A stretch of DNA of 64,000 nt. Source: Bilabrum cf. latius (lineage: Eukaryota; Bigyra: Bicosoecida; Bigyra; Bicosoecida). Below, one piece after another: positions 48,983 to 59,756 of this stretch. The stretch is taken from assembly GCA_965178125.1 (NCBI GenBank), contig OZ237774.1, forward strand, positions 310,001-374,000. The letters are read 5' to 3'. Each line of letters starts with the position of its first letter. Position 1 is the stretch's first letter. The position numbers were made by a program, and so were the translations under genes. The notes under the pieces are model-generated. The model ran no database searches. It was not told the origin of the DNA and was given only the letters and a program-made list of their open reading frames with translations.

Positions 48983-49280
48983 TTGGATGCTCTGATGGCG
49001 TGTGGTAGCGTGGCATTGGAGGCCTGGCGGTGGTGCATGCGTTTTGAGCTGATTTCGTGCGAATTTGTTTGAAGCTAAGTGTGGCAAGCCACATTGAGTG
49101 TAGGAGCCGGCCAGCTGGTCCCGATACACACGCGAAGAGCTAAATGGATGGAATGGCACCGGGAAATATTATCTTCCGGCAAGTTGGTTGCGACCGGCAA
49201 TCGCACCTCGCCATTACCGCGTTTGCTGTTTGCACGCACCTGTGTATTCTAATCCAGGATACATCCAGCCAGTCACCCGG
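48983..49280. other. intergenic region between IFT70 and Zn2Cys6 gene
   Basis: 298 bp between the IFT70 TGA and the ATG of the next gene on the same strand. It must hold the IFT70 3' end and the downstream promoter; no gene or known motif recognised. Confidence 0.45.
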
Positions 49281-52121
49281 ATGAAGTCTTCCACAGGAAA
49301 GAGACGTAAGAGTACTTCAAAGTGTGCGTGCGTTGCATGTGCTGCAAACAAGAGAAAATGCAGTGGGGAGCGTCCGTGCGGTCGGTGCGCTCGTCTGAAC
49401 ATTCCTTGTGTCGACAAGCTGGACAAGCGAAGCCGAGCTTACAAGGAGAAAATGGCCAAAGAGAATACGGCTATTGTATCCGTGGTGCAGCCCACGGGCA
49501 AGTTCAAGCGCAAGATTCCATCGAAGGGTGCCATGGCTGTTGCGTCGCTACTGAATGGAAGACCAGAAGAGCTGCCCATCGCACCTGAAACGTAGAAAAC
49601 AGCACTGAACTCACAATCCAGGATAGTATCGAGTAAACCTTCGATTGAATTGGAGCAGCTGGAAGGCGCAGCCGCTCTATTTACGCTCGCAACCGACCGA
49701 ATATCGTAGTCGCAGCGCTGCGAGCCGGCGGAATTGCTTGCGACCAGTCCAGCGGCCATGTCCCTGAATCGCGACTACGTGGCTCGCTACCACGGGAACA
49801 TTCAGCCGAAGCCGAGTGCTGCCACTGGCCTGGTGGGCGGGTTATCATCCGATTCATCATCATCTTCAGGCCGCGACCAGAGTAGCGGCGCGGTTAGTGC
49901 CGCTTCGCAATCTGCACTTGGTACTCAGAACTGCACACAGGAAAGCAATGCTGTGCTTGGATCGCATGATTGCAGCATATCGCCCAATGGCATCGGCTTG
50001 CAGGCGAGTCTTGGGCAAGTGCTCCGTGCTGCCTCGCCCGGCTCTGCCCTCCGAGCCTCGGCCCACGCGTTCGGGGTGGCGCAGCCAGTCATGGCTTCTT
50101 CATCTTCATCTTCATCTTCATCTTCATCTTCATCTTCATCTTGTACAGCTGGCTCTAGGGCTGTATCCGGGCATTTTGGTGGGTCTCGGCGGCCATTCGG
50201 ATCCGGAGCACCTCTGGCATCTGCTGGGGCATCAGGCCAGTCCTGGCCATCGGCGCGGGCCACTGGGGGCGGGGTCAGTGCGGGGTCTCACGCGAACAGT
50301 GGTACATCTGATGGTGCCCGTGCTCACTCGTCACCAACTGCGGGGGAATCACACTCGTCACCACACAGTTCCTCCGTGGGCTCCGCCTCCACATCGCCGT
50401 CCGTGGTGTCAACGGCATCATCGCCCCAGTCGGGTGGCACGGAGGTGCATCAGACTGCAGCGATCACGCCCACGGGCATGTTGGCTAGTGGGTATGCTTG
50501 CCGGGTTGACAGCAGTGACAGCCTTTCGATCCTCAGTGCAGAGCTGAGCGATTTCACAGACGAGCCAGGTGCCGGTGCCCTCGGCAGCGTTCAGGCCCCC
50601 ATGGATTCCGATTCCGAGTCCGAGTCCATCGATGGCCCTCTTCCGGATTCACTAGCCGGTGGTAGCCGCGGCATCGAGCAACAACGGATGAACGCGACCC
50701 AGTCGTCTGGTGGAGAAACGTCGGCCAGTCGTAGGCGCAGTCAGGCGTGCGTGGGCAGCGCGGATGCTTGTCACGGTGCAGCTGATTTTAGGGAGGAGAT
50801 CCACGAGATCCTGTCGAGGCGGCCCATTCGCGCCCTGGCCCCGGCACCGGTCACTCGTCACACCGATAGCAAGGGCACAGCTATGTGCGAGTACCGGCCG
50901 GGGTGCACGCGTCCCGACTTTGCCCACTTTTTCGTGTGGCGGGGCACCGAGTGGATCTGGTCGTCAGAGAGGGTTTGCGCCGCTTTGACCAGGTGGGTAT
51001 TTGACCCGTCGGTGCAGGGTATCGCGGTGCAAGGGGATAAAAGGGTGTTGCTGGGCGGCGGGGTTGCTGGTCAATCGGCCATGGTCGGCGACGATGATGC
51101 CGGCCACTGCGGTGCTCAGGGTGCATCGAATTACGGCGCGATAGGATCGTCCCGTCTTGCCATGCAGTCATTGCACGACCTCAGGTGCGCTGAATCTATT
51201 TCTGATTCCGATCTGCCTACCTGCCGGGCGGTGTACGACACGCGCACGATGGAGTTTAGGGTGGGTGTCATCAACGCCGCCGGCCAGCGTGTGCTGAACA
51301 TGGACGACGACGTGCGGACCCTGGAAGAGGACGGAATCATTTCGACTCCGAGTGATCTGCCCGACCACGCCGCGCTCGGCTCGGCCATGTTCGTCAGCGC
51401 TTTGCTGCTTAGGGAGGAAACGATGGTGCTGCCCGGCTCCTGTATCCGCTACTGCTTCGCTTCGGATGCAAAGAAGGACTGCATCAAGGCTCAGCTCGGG
51501 TTCCGCATCATGGCGCGGCGCCGCGCACTGATGGGTCATCGGCCTGCGGAACCGGTGGAGCAGCTCCGGCTGGACCGTGCCATCGAACTCGTGCGAACGT
51601 TCATCGGGGAGCGGGTCCTGTGCCACGCGATCCGCAACCGCATGTCTATTCGCATCGAGTGGGATGGGACTGTCCCCCGTGCAGTGCAGTACACCTTCTA
51701 CCCGGTAGACCGCGTGCTGAGCGAGAGTGAGGTCAGAGATGTTCCGCAACCGGCGCCGCGCATCGCGCCGGGCGACCTGTGGGCGGCCATCGACGGCTGC
51801 CTGGGCCCGGGCTGGCACGGGCGGGCGCTCTCGGGCGAAGACGGCAGGGAGATTGACGGCCTTGCTCTGCTCTGCCTGGGGCGGATGTGGAGAGAGACAA
51901 CGTCGCGGGTGAAGGAAACGCCTGCTTGGTACAGATCCGGGCTGCAGGAAAGTTGGGGGCTGGCAGGCACAAGAGCCGGGCAAGCTGATGCGCTCGGTGC
52001 GGGTGGTGCGGATGGTGCGGATGGTGCTGATGGGTATCTTCCGGAGCCAGTATGTCCACCCGTGCGGCTTGCAAGCCATGCCAGTCAGTCCAGCACTACC
52101 ATTGCCAGCGCCAGCGCAATA

Positions 52122-52152
<31 letters not shown>

Positions 52153-53042
52153 GCAGCAGTAGCACAAGCAGCAGCAGCAGCAGCAGCAGCATGGCTGCAG
52201 CAGACCGTATCCCTATCGCCCGCAGCCCGCAATTGCTGCAATCTGCCAGCAGATCCAAGCATGAATTGGTTTCAACCTGGGGTGCACAAGAGAGGGAAAA
52301 ATCCTTCAAGTTGGATGTGGCCTGGTCAGGGTCAGGGTCAGGGCCAGGGCCAGGGCCAGGGTCTGGGGGTAAGGACGGGGGCGGCAGCGGCCCAGGTTTG
52401 GGTGCCAAGCGGAAGAGGCGCGATGTGTGTGACGAGTGGGACGGGCGTGGCGACGAGGAGAATACAATGTCTCTACCGAGTGATGGGGCATCGCACTCAT
52501 CACACCCGAAACACTCGTCACACGGCACCGGCATGCGCGTGTCGCTGTCCCGCATCGACAGGCATGCCAAGAGGCTCCGAGTTGAGATGCAAGCAGCGCA
52601 GCGCAGAACCGCACCGGCTAGCACTGCTTTGGATGGAAGTGGTAGCACCCGTTTGGTGGAGGAGATCGGGGCTTCAGGCGGTTCGAGCACGGGAACTGGA
52701 GCAATATCCACGGAGGAGGGCGGTGAGGGTGGGGGCAACCAGAGCCAGGCAAGCGTGGAGGGCGGGGGTGAGGGTGGGGTAGGTGAAAATATGGGTAGCA
52801 TTGAGCCAGGGGAGCTGCAATGCGATGCACCTCCGTCTATTCCCCCGGACATGCTGCGCCTGGCCGAAGGTTCGTCGGGTTCGTCGAGGGCCAGCGCTGC
52901 CTTTGGGGAGCGAGGGGTGCTGCGGGTGTGCGATCTGGGTGAGTTCGCAGAGGAGTTTGAAAAGGCAGACGCGCCAAAGGGAGGGCCTCTTCGTGAGTTC
53001 GAGAGGTGGGTGCATGGGCGGATTGGGGGATGCGAATTGTGA
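49281..53042 (+). CDS. Zn2Cys6-type transcription regulator, 1253 aa
   Basis: From ATG 49281 to TGA 53040. The N-terminus has a complete binuclear zinc cluster, C17-x2-C20-x6-C27-x5-C33-x2-C36-x6-C43, with basic residues between Cys 2 and 3 and a basic linker, as in fungal Gal4-type DNA-binding domains. TAG codons at residues 105 and 143 link this domain to the long rest of the protein; treating them as stops would leave a bare zinc cluster. A Ser-rich region with (TCATCT)n and (AGC)n microsatellites (about 50098-50145 and 52121-52190) surrounds an ordered middle domain (about residues 350-760, e.g. GSCIRYCFASDAKKDCIKAQ). Likely a nuclear DNA-binding regulator; targets unknown. Confidence 0.8.
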
Positions 53043-53103
53043 GGCATTTAAGATGTAGCTCCGGTCGGATTTCCGGTCTGGGTGGTGAATCCGGGGAAGA
53101 CTT

Positions 53104-53973
53104 GTGGATCTATCAGCAACCGCGGTCATGTCTAAGCAAAGTGTCGAGCCGTTGTATGCTCAGGCAGAGCGAGCTGTAGACTATCGGTTCGTTGGCACTT
53201 TGAGCGCACGCTTTATCGATGACCTGCTGGCCCAGACGCACACCAGGTCCAATTGGATCAGAAGCTTATCACTAGAAGCTGACTATGTGGAATCCGGTTC
53301 CTGCGCGAAGCTCGTTAACATTCTTTTGCAATGTACCGCACTTGAATCCGTGTGCATTTCAATCCGAAAAAACGTGTGGATAGACTGGTAGGTTGGCCGG
53401 ATGATTTCAGCGTGTCGCATGCTTCGATCGCTGTAGATCTAGCGGCTTCCAACAACACATGAGCCCGAACTGCATTGGAGGAAGTTACGTACGGAGCCCT
53501 CACGTAGTATTTTCGATTGTCATGAGGCGAAGCTCATCTCACGGGAGCAGCAACTGGCGCCGCGCGATCTATCGCGCGACGCTCTCAAATCAATCGCAGA
53601 TGCTCTCAAAAATAACCATCGGCTTCTAGAATTGAAACTACCATGGGATGCTGTAGAGTAGGATGACGTTGCAGCGATCCGGGACGCGACATCGATCAGT
53701 CGCAAAGTTCTGGAGAATCGTAGGCGTTCCGCCGCACTGCAGCAAATACTGAACTTCAGACGGGCCTATGCTGCGCAGCGGGACGCACGTATACTGTGCG
53801 TGAGTGCAGCCGAAGGACGACCGCTAGAGCTAGCCAAACGCCTCAGATTAGGGGCGTTAGCAGGAGGTTTGAAGAAGAAGAAGAACGGAATGACGGCGCT
53901 GGAGGCCGCCGCTGCAGGCGGCCACACGGAATGCGTGCAGCAGATTCTTAAGTTCATGGAAAGGGAACACTGA
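53104..53973 (+). CDS. LRR-like/ankyr-repeat protein, paralogue of 245-1567
   Basis: One frame of 289 residues to TGA 53971, with TAG codons at 53389, 53434, 53440 and 53659. The middle has leucine-rich-repeat-like segments (IRSLSLEADYVESGS, LKSIADALKNNHRLLELKLP). The C-terminus has EGRPLELAKRLRLGALAGG and an ankyrin-like unit (MTALEAAAAGGHTECVQQIL), the same pair as in the gene at 245. The start is taken at the first Met-capable codon of the frame (53104, TTG-type; an ATG at 53128 is also possible). Probably a protein-interaction scaffold; function unknown. Confidence 0.65.
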
Positions 53974-54175
53974 ATCAATCCGCACTGCTACTTAAGCGTG
54001 GCGTAGTTGCGTGTCCATCGTGATGTAGTGGCGTTTGATGAGGCTCTGGATAGGCAGCCACTTTTGGCAGCGACTAATTGTGGCGTGGGAACAATCATCA
54101 TGATACTGATCACGCCCAGATCAATTCAGGCCAACACCAACATGCATCGTGCAAATGCACCTTACATGATTCGCA

Positions 54176-55984
54176 TCACCCCACGCGCCTCTTCTTGGCT
54201 GCAGCTCTCCCTCCGCCCCTCCGCCCCCTCCCCCTCCCCCTCCCGCTGCTTCCAGTGGTGCGTCGCGTGCGGGCGGGCGATGTCTTCGCCCCGCTGGCCG
54301 TCCCCGACGGGGAAGCAGGGGGGCTGGCGGCAGCTTTGGCAGCAGCTGCCACACTTAATGCCGGCTTCTTTTTCACTGCGTCAGACAAGATCCTGCACAC
54401 GTTCGCAGCGATTGCTTTCTCTCTGGAAGTGTTCGACGCTTTGTCTGCCGCCGTTTTCTTCTCCACCACCTCCAGCTCGGACGCGTCGGAGAAATCCCCG
54501 TCCGAGTCGAGCTCGATGGGCTCGTCCCTGCCCCTCTTGTTCCCCAGGGCAGGGCCGGTGCCCCCGCTAGCGGATCCGGAGCCAGCACCAGCCCCCGAAG
54601 CAGGGCCCGAGGAAGAGGAGGAGGAGGAGGAGGAGGAGGAGGAAGAGGATACCGCCACAAGCTCCATGTCGTCGTCATTGATTTCCTTGGCAAGCGTCTC
54701 CTTGCTCGTGTCCACGTCCATGAGGAACAGCCGGGGAATAATGGCCCCATCCGTTCGCATCATCGATTCTACCAGCCTCTAGGTCTCGAGAAACAGGGCG
54801 TACATGGGCGAGTCGGTGGGCCTGCATTTCCTCGGGTATTCCTTCTCCTCCTCTGTTCCCTGCCTGGACCAGCAGTAGTCTCCCTTGCACTTGTACGCGG
54901 TGGGCTAGCTCTCGTAGTGCGCGCTTCGCTTGAGTTCGAATGTCCCGCAGGCGTACACCAGCCTCTTCCCCATGTCCCGGATGTAGTCCGCCACGTGCTT
55001 GGACTTTTTGCTGTAGAAGCGCAGGGTGTGCTGCTCCTGCAGGAACATGCCCACGAGTGCCCTGGCGTACTTCATGAGGGACGTGGGGCCCCCGTGCACC
55101 GGTTGCAACCACGCGGACTCGTAGACGGCGGCGATGCCCCCAGTGCGGGGGGTCTCTCGGATGGTGTCAGGAACCTTCATGAACATTAAGGTGGCGGGGG
55201 TCCCGTAGGCTGGGCTCGCGATTTTCGATGCGACTTTCTGCTTCAGCGCCAACGCCATGGCTGGCCTTTTCCCAACCGGGGCATCCTCGATCTCCATCGC
55301 CTCGCGAAGCACGTCCAGCTCGTTCACCATAACGATGGGCCAGCGGTACACGTACTTTGTCGTGAAGTACATGCCCGGCGCAAGGTACGGCCACGATGGT
55401 CTCGGGGCGAGGTTGTTCTGCTTGATGCTTTGCGGGAGAGCGTCGAGGCTGCCGAACGGGTTCACGACTCGTTTGTCCCATTTGTCGGCTTCGGTCCTCT
55501 GCGGCACTCGTGCTGCACGGCACGCCCTCGTCTGAATCTGCATCTATACTGCCAGCTGTCCACTGTTTACAGTGAATCCAACGCCTGGTTGGTATACCAG
55601 AGCTGCTTGGAGCTAAGCCGATGTCATTTTGGCAGACACCACCACGGCTCTGTACGTCAATCCTTGATCGATACACGAGATAACTTTCCGAGGGCCGTAC
55701 CCGTGCTTAAAAGAATTTGCTCCCAAGAAGCGCGTAGCTACTCTGTGCACGCGGTCGAGCTTAGCTTCCGCGCTGTGCACTTCTCCCGCCTCGGTCCGTA
55801 TACCCTGTCTCCATGCTGCGAGCTGCGCATGCGCGTCCGCTCGCGCCTAAGCTGTGCGAGCTGCGTACGAAGATGGTGAAAATCCGTATTCGCTCGGTTC
55901 CGGAATCTGTTTGACGGCGTCGTGAACAAGCTGGTCCTCCAGCGCAGAAGGCAGTGGATTAGGTGCAACCTCGTCTATCATCAT
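54176..55984 (-). CDS. 602-residue protein with acidic/Ser tract and basic C-terminus
   Basis: Minus-strand frame from ATG 55984 to TGA 54176, with TAGs at 55847, 55613, 55544, 54905 and 54779. The first 400 residues look ordered (FGSLDALPQSI, MYFTTKYVYRWPIVMVNELD, DYIRDMGKRLVYACGTFELK), followed by a Cys/Trp-containing YKCKGDYCWSR segment, a run of about 15 Ser (AGG/TCC-type microsatellite 54620-54650), an acidic DEPIELDSDGDFSD part and a Lys/Arg-rich end with KKRRV, a likely nuclear localisation signal. No known catalytic motif. Probably nuclear (inference). Confidence 0.62.
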
Positions 55985-56209
55985 GCTGGCGATCCTAACT
56001 CTTTGTATGAACAAAGACAATAGAAGTATGTACAGCACGGCTCCTTGTTGTACTAGAACAATGGGTAGTGGGGGTAGAAGGGTTGGTCCACCGAGTATTT
56101 TTGCTCGCTTTATCGGGTTCCGGGGTTCCGGTTTGATAGGGCGGCGATTGCTCAAGATTCGTTCGTTCGTTCGGCGACGTTTACCGTACACTTTGCGCCA
56201 AGATTATCT

Positions 56210-58033
56210 TCAGTCATTCTTCCACCTGTTCCTCTTCAAGGGTTCGGGCCCGTCCGCCTCAGACCTCGCCTCAGAAATCACGTCCATCCAGATCGACAGC
56301 TCGTTCGTCGTCATGCCGTCCGCCCCGAACATGGTCTCTAGGGCGGGAAGCACGACCCCTTCCGGCCCTTTGATGTGGTGCAGGGTCGCGATGCGCTGCG
56401 TGCTCGGCTTGTGCCACTCGTCATATTTCTGCTCCACATCCCTCGAGTAGAACCAGTCTCCTCCGATCTTCCCGCGGAGGAACTTCACACCTGCATCGAT
56501 CAGGCAAGAGCCCAGCCGCCGATCACCCGCCCAGCAATTGGCCGTCCTGTGGCTGCAGTACGGTATTTCTCTCACCAGGAGGTCCACCCCGGCGCGGGTC
56601 ATCATCACGCCGGCCCCCGCACCGATGTAGTACGACTCATCGTGCCGCTGGTAGTTCTGGCACTTCTCCGCCAGCTCGATGCCCCCCGCCAGGCCGTACA
56701 CCATGCCGAAAGCAGCGGGGTTTGCCCAGGGGTAGTCGTCTCTGGGTGCCACAGCCACTGTCTTGGAGGTGATCGACTCCGGGTCCTTGCCGTCGGCCTT
56801 TGCCTTGGCTCGGGCCTCTGGCAGGTCAGCCACCCGGCCGAAGTCCGGCTCCGGATCCATCTTCAAGGGGTGCACCTTCGGGTGCTCCGAGATGTCAACG
56901 ATCTCGTCGGAGCCCCCCCCTCTTTTTTCGTTCCTGGATTTCTCCAAGCGGGCCTCGAACTCAGACCTGAGCTCTTTCAACTCCTTCTCGCTGAAATCGC
57001 TCTTTCGGGACCGCATTTCCTTAGACTGCAAGAATAGTTTCAGCTGCGGCAGGAAGAAGTACGTGTCATCATCCGCCATCACGTACCAGTCCACCCATGG
57101 CATCTCTTTCCTTGCGACATGGAAGGCACCCAGGTGCTTGATGAAGTCCCTGTCCCATGCCGGGGCATCGGGCCCGGACTCCTTGTCCGTGGGCACCGCG
57201 AACTCAGTGACACCGTCGTGCAGCTTGGGCAGCGTGAAGTTGTGCCCTCGCCAGAGAACAGTGACGCCCTCCTCGGTGGCCTTGTCTGACACGCCCACGA
57301 TGTTCCTGCGAGGCAGCCTGCCAAGCCACGAGAGCATGTGCGGGGGCAGCCGCTTCGGTGCCACGTTGTCCCCTGTACGCAGGATGAAACCGACGCGTCT
57401 CCAAAACGGATCACGGACGGGTCTTGGGCCGACCTCGGCCGATTCGGGCAGCAGGGGGGCCCATAGATCTTGCTCCTCCTTCTCTTTCTGAAGCCTGGCG
57501 AGCTCTGCCAGCTTTTCTGCCGTATTGGCGTCCACGGGGGCTTTAGTCGGAGGACACTCTGCTGGTGGTGGAGGAGAGGGGCACACGGGGGGTGCTACTG
57601 CCTCGCTTGGAGACTTATTCTCGCTGCTTCCAGCGGCGCTCTGCTCTGTCTGCTTGAGGACCTCCGATACGATCGCAGATATGAGCTCTGTGGATGGCGG
57701 AGACTATCCTTGGCCTGCTTTGGCTTGCATGGCTACGTGTTCTCCAATCATGCGGAGTTGATCCTACGACAGATGCACTCCTTGCGATGGCTGGTTTCCT
57801 GTGGATGGCAGCTCAACGTTTTGATCGCCTGAATGCGTTTCAAGCAGAGCCCCTCCATTCACGTGCGTATTTGTTATGCCATGGATGCCACCATGCGTAA
57901 ATATGATTCCAGCCGGTACTCCCAACAGAACTAGAGCGATGGCAACAGCAACGATGCCATACTGCTTGGACCTGTTCTCATAGGCCTCCTGCACATGCTA
58001 GTTGGTGCGCCCTCGGCCTGGAGTGGAGGCCAT
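56210..58033 (-). CDS. type II membrane glycosyltransferase, GT31-like
   Basis: 607 residues from ATG 58033 to TGA 56210 with TAGs at 57998, 57764 and 57704, all in the N-terminal stem region. A short cytoplasmic tail is followed by one membrane span at about residues 25-45 (YGIVAVAIALVLLGVPAGII), a flexible stem, then the catalytic domain. WVDWYVMADDDTYFF carries the DxD metal/sugar-nucleotide site (residues 320-323), and GMVYGLAGGIEL, ESYYIGAGAGVMM and CWAGDRRLGSCL match the fringe/C1GalT-like layout of family 31. It would transfer a hexose, probably galactose, in the Golgi lumen. Without reading through the TAGs the enzyme would lack its membrane anchor. Confidence 0.82.
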
Positions 58034-58440
58034 CTTACTACTTCGTTCGTTTCTTACGGCGACCTGACGTACGTGAATTATGCAACCTGAGTAAGAGAAG
58101 GTACTACGGGGCGGGTTGCACCAAAGCCGGAATTCCACTGCAATCCCGGCACGAATTTCCAGGTGCAAGTGTTTCTGTTGAATCATGCCGGCGCTAGTCT
58201 TTATCGTACCAGCCATCATCAGTATACTATCTGATTTGCCTGATCCGAGAAGACAGGCAAATATCGTGCTTGCAGCTCTCGGATCATTGGTATGTTGAGG
58301 GCAAGGAGCGGCCCAACTCCAGGAGCCTAGCCAAAATGGCATTCACAGTGCTAGCATATCCTAATGTACTTCCACGTGAGTCTGGATCACCTTCTGAAGT
58401 TGCGGCAGCAGCCATGAGCAGCCTGGCAATCGCAAGTCAG
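58034..58440. other. divergent upstream region, possible first exon
   Basis: About 400 bp between the glycosyltransferase start and the exon-like frame at 58441. It contains an ATG (58336) frame with a GTGAGT donor near 58375, so a short first exon is possible; nothing else is recognisable. Confidence 0.35.
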
Positions 58441-58821
58441 GGATCCGTCGTCGCCTTGCTTTGGCAAGATCCCCTGGCATCTGGATGAGCTATGGAACTG
58501 CTCCAAGGCGGACCCCCACCCCGTCTTTTTTGCATTGTAGCCAGCAAACCCGCTCTTGATTCGCTACGGCTGGATGCTGAATTCGACGTTCAGGGCGAGC
58601 ATCCAGCCGGCCCTCGATGCTGCCGCTCACTTCGACATGCAGTGCACCCCGTGGGCCGGGCCGCGCATATTATACCTGGTCGCTCAACTACACCAACTAG
58701 AACCTCATGCAAGCGAAGTACCATTATTCGGTGCACAATGTGGGCGGCAGGGGTAGTGGAGCCAGGGCAAGCAGTGGCAAGCTGCATGTATAGGCTCCTG
58801 GACGGCAGGCTAGGCCTATTG
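58441..58821 (+). CDS. exon-like frame of an unknown host protein
   Basis: The frame containing IPWHLDELWNCSKADPHPVF and LLIRYGWMLNSTFRASIQPA is open to TGA 58819 with TAGs near 58538, 58757 and 58811. Sequence texture (Trp, Cys, Asn-x-Ser/Thr sites) suggests a secreted or luminal domain. TGA upstream at 58415 means it must begin with a splice acceptor (58441 fits AG) or a non-AUG start. I cannot place the rest of the gene or assign a function. Confidence 0.35.
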
Positions 58822-58838
58822 AGTCACCTGTGATTTAG

Positions 58839-59572
58839 CCGTTTAATGTCCCGGTGTCTAGTAATGAATCGGTGGCGGTGGCATTCAGGTCCGGTGGGAA
58901 TGTGGTGAGCATTCGGCTGCTGCACGGGGACATGTGCCAAGTCGTGCCCAGAATGACGGATAATGCATCGCACTGCAGTGACACCGCAGCGGGGTGCGAA
59001 CCGCAGGTGCGGAACATAGAGTGCTTCGACCGAACCTCCGAAGGAAGGTTCCCTGAGGTTCGGCTGGTGGGGGACGAGCAGGGGCTCTCGTGCTCGCCCA
59101 CTGGAACACAACGGGATCGGGCATCGGCAACGTAACGCAGCTCGACGGGCAGACGGCGAGGAGCACGTGGCTGCTGCAGGCTGCGAGCTGCTCGGATGTG
59201 GTTGGTACGACTGTGACGAGTGATGCGGGTGACGAGTGCGTCCGCGGCATGCTCGCCCGACTGCTCGCCGTGAATGCCTCTGTGCGCTCCTCCGGTAATC
59301 CAGGCACATTCGAGGTTAGAGCATCGAACGTGGTGGCGGATGGGGCTGGACCGGTGGCTCATTTTTCTACAAGCTGTCAGGACCAGGGAGTTGGGATGGA
59401 GTCGCATGAGTCCTCCGCTGGTGTCACGCACGAGCTGGCTGTGAGGTGGACGCTCGGGGAGGCGCAGCTGGCCCCCACAATACTGTCCCGCACGGTGAAC
59501 GGCCAAGAGATTCAGGAGCCCAGGTTTGCAATCAATGGTATTAACGTGCCCTTTGATCCGTTTGGGGTCTAA
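58839..59572 (+). pseudogene. frameshifted unknown host protein
   Basis: Frame 1 (58839 to about 59070) encodes FRSGGNVVSIRLLHG and CEPQVRNIECFDRTS; frame 2 (about 59070-59572, TAA) encodes LAHWNTTGSGIGNVTQLDGQ and ends with AINGINVPFDPFGV. The two join if one base is missing near the run of five G at about 59069-59073, since the next in-frame TGA and the lack of room for an intron exclude simple splicing. The joined product has Asn-glycosylation sites and several Cys and looks extracellular. Either a recent frameshift or an assembly error in the homopolymer. Function unknown. Confidence 0.45.
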
Positions 59573-59756
59573 GATTGATTGCTTTGGGCGAGGCTTCCGG
59601 ACCTTCTCGGCGCGCTGAGGTGGTTGCGTGCAAATTCCACAAAAATCGAACTTCTTGCAGAATCTTCTTGGGCGACATTCTACGTTTCTTTGCTGTAGCT
59701 GCCTTGAGTCTGATCCTCAGAAAGGGTCTTGTTATTGCTAGTTGCAACTCTTTGTC

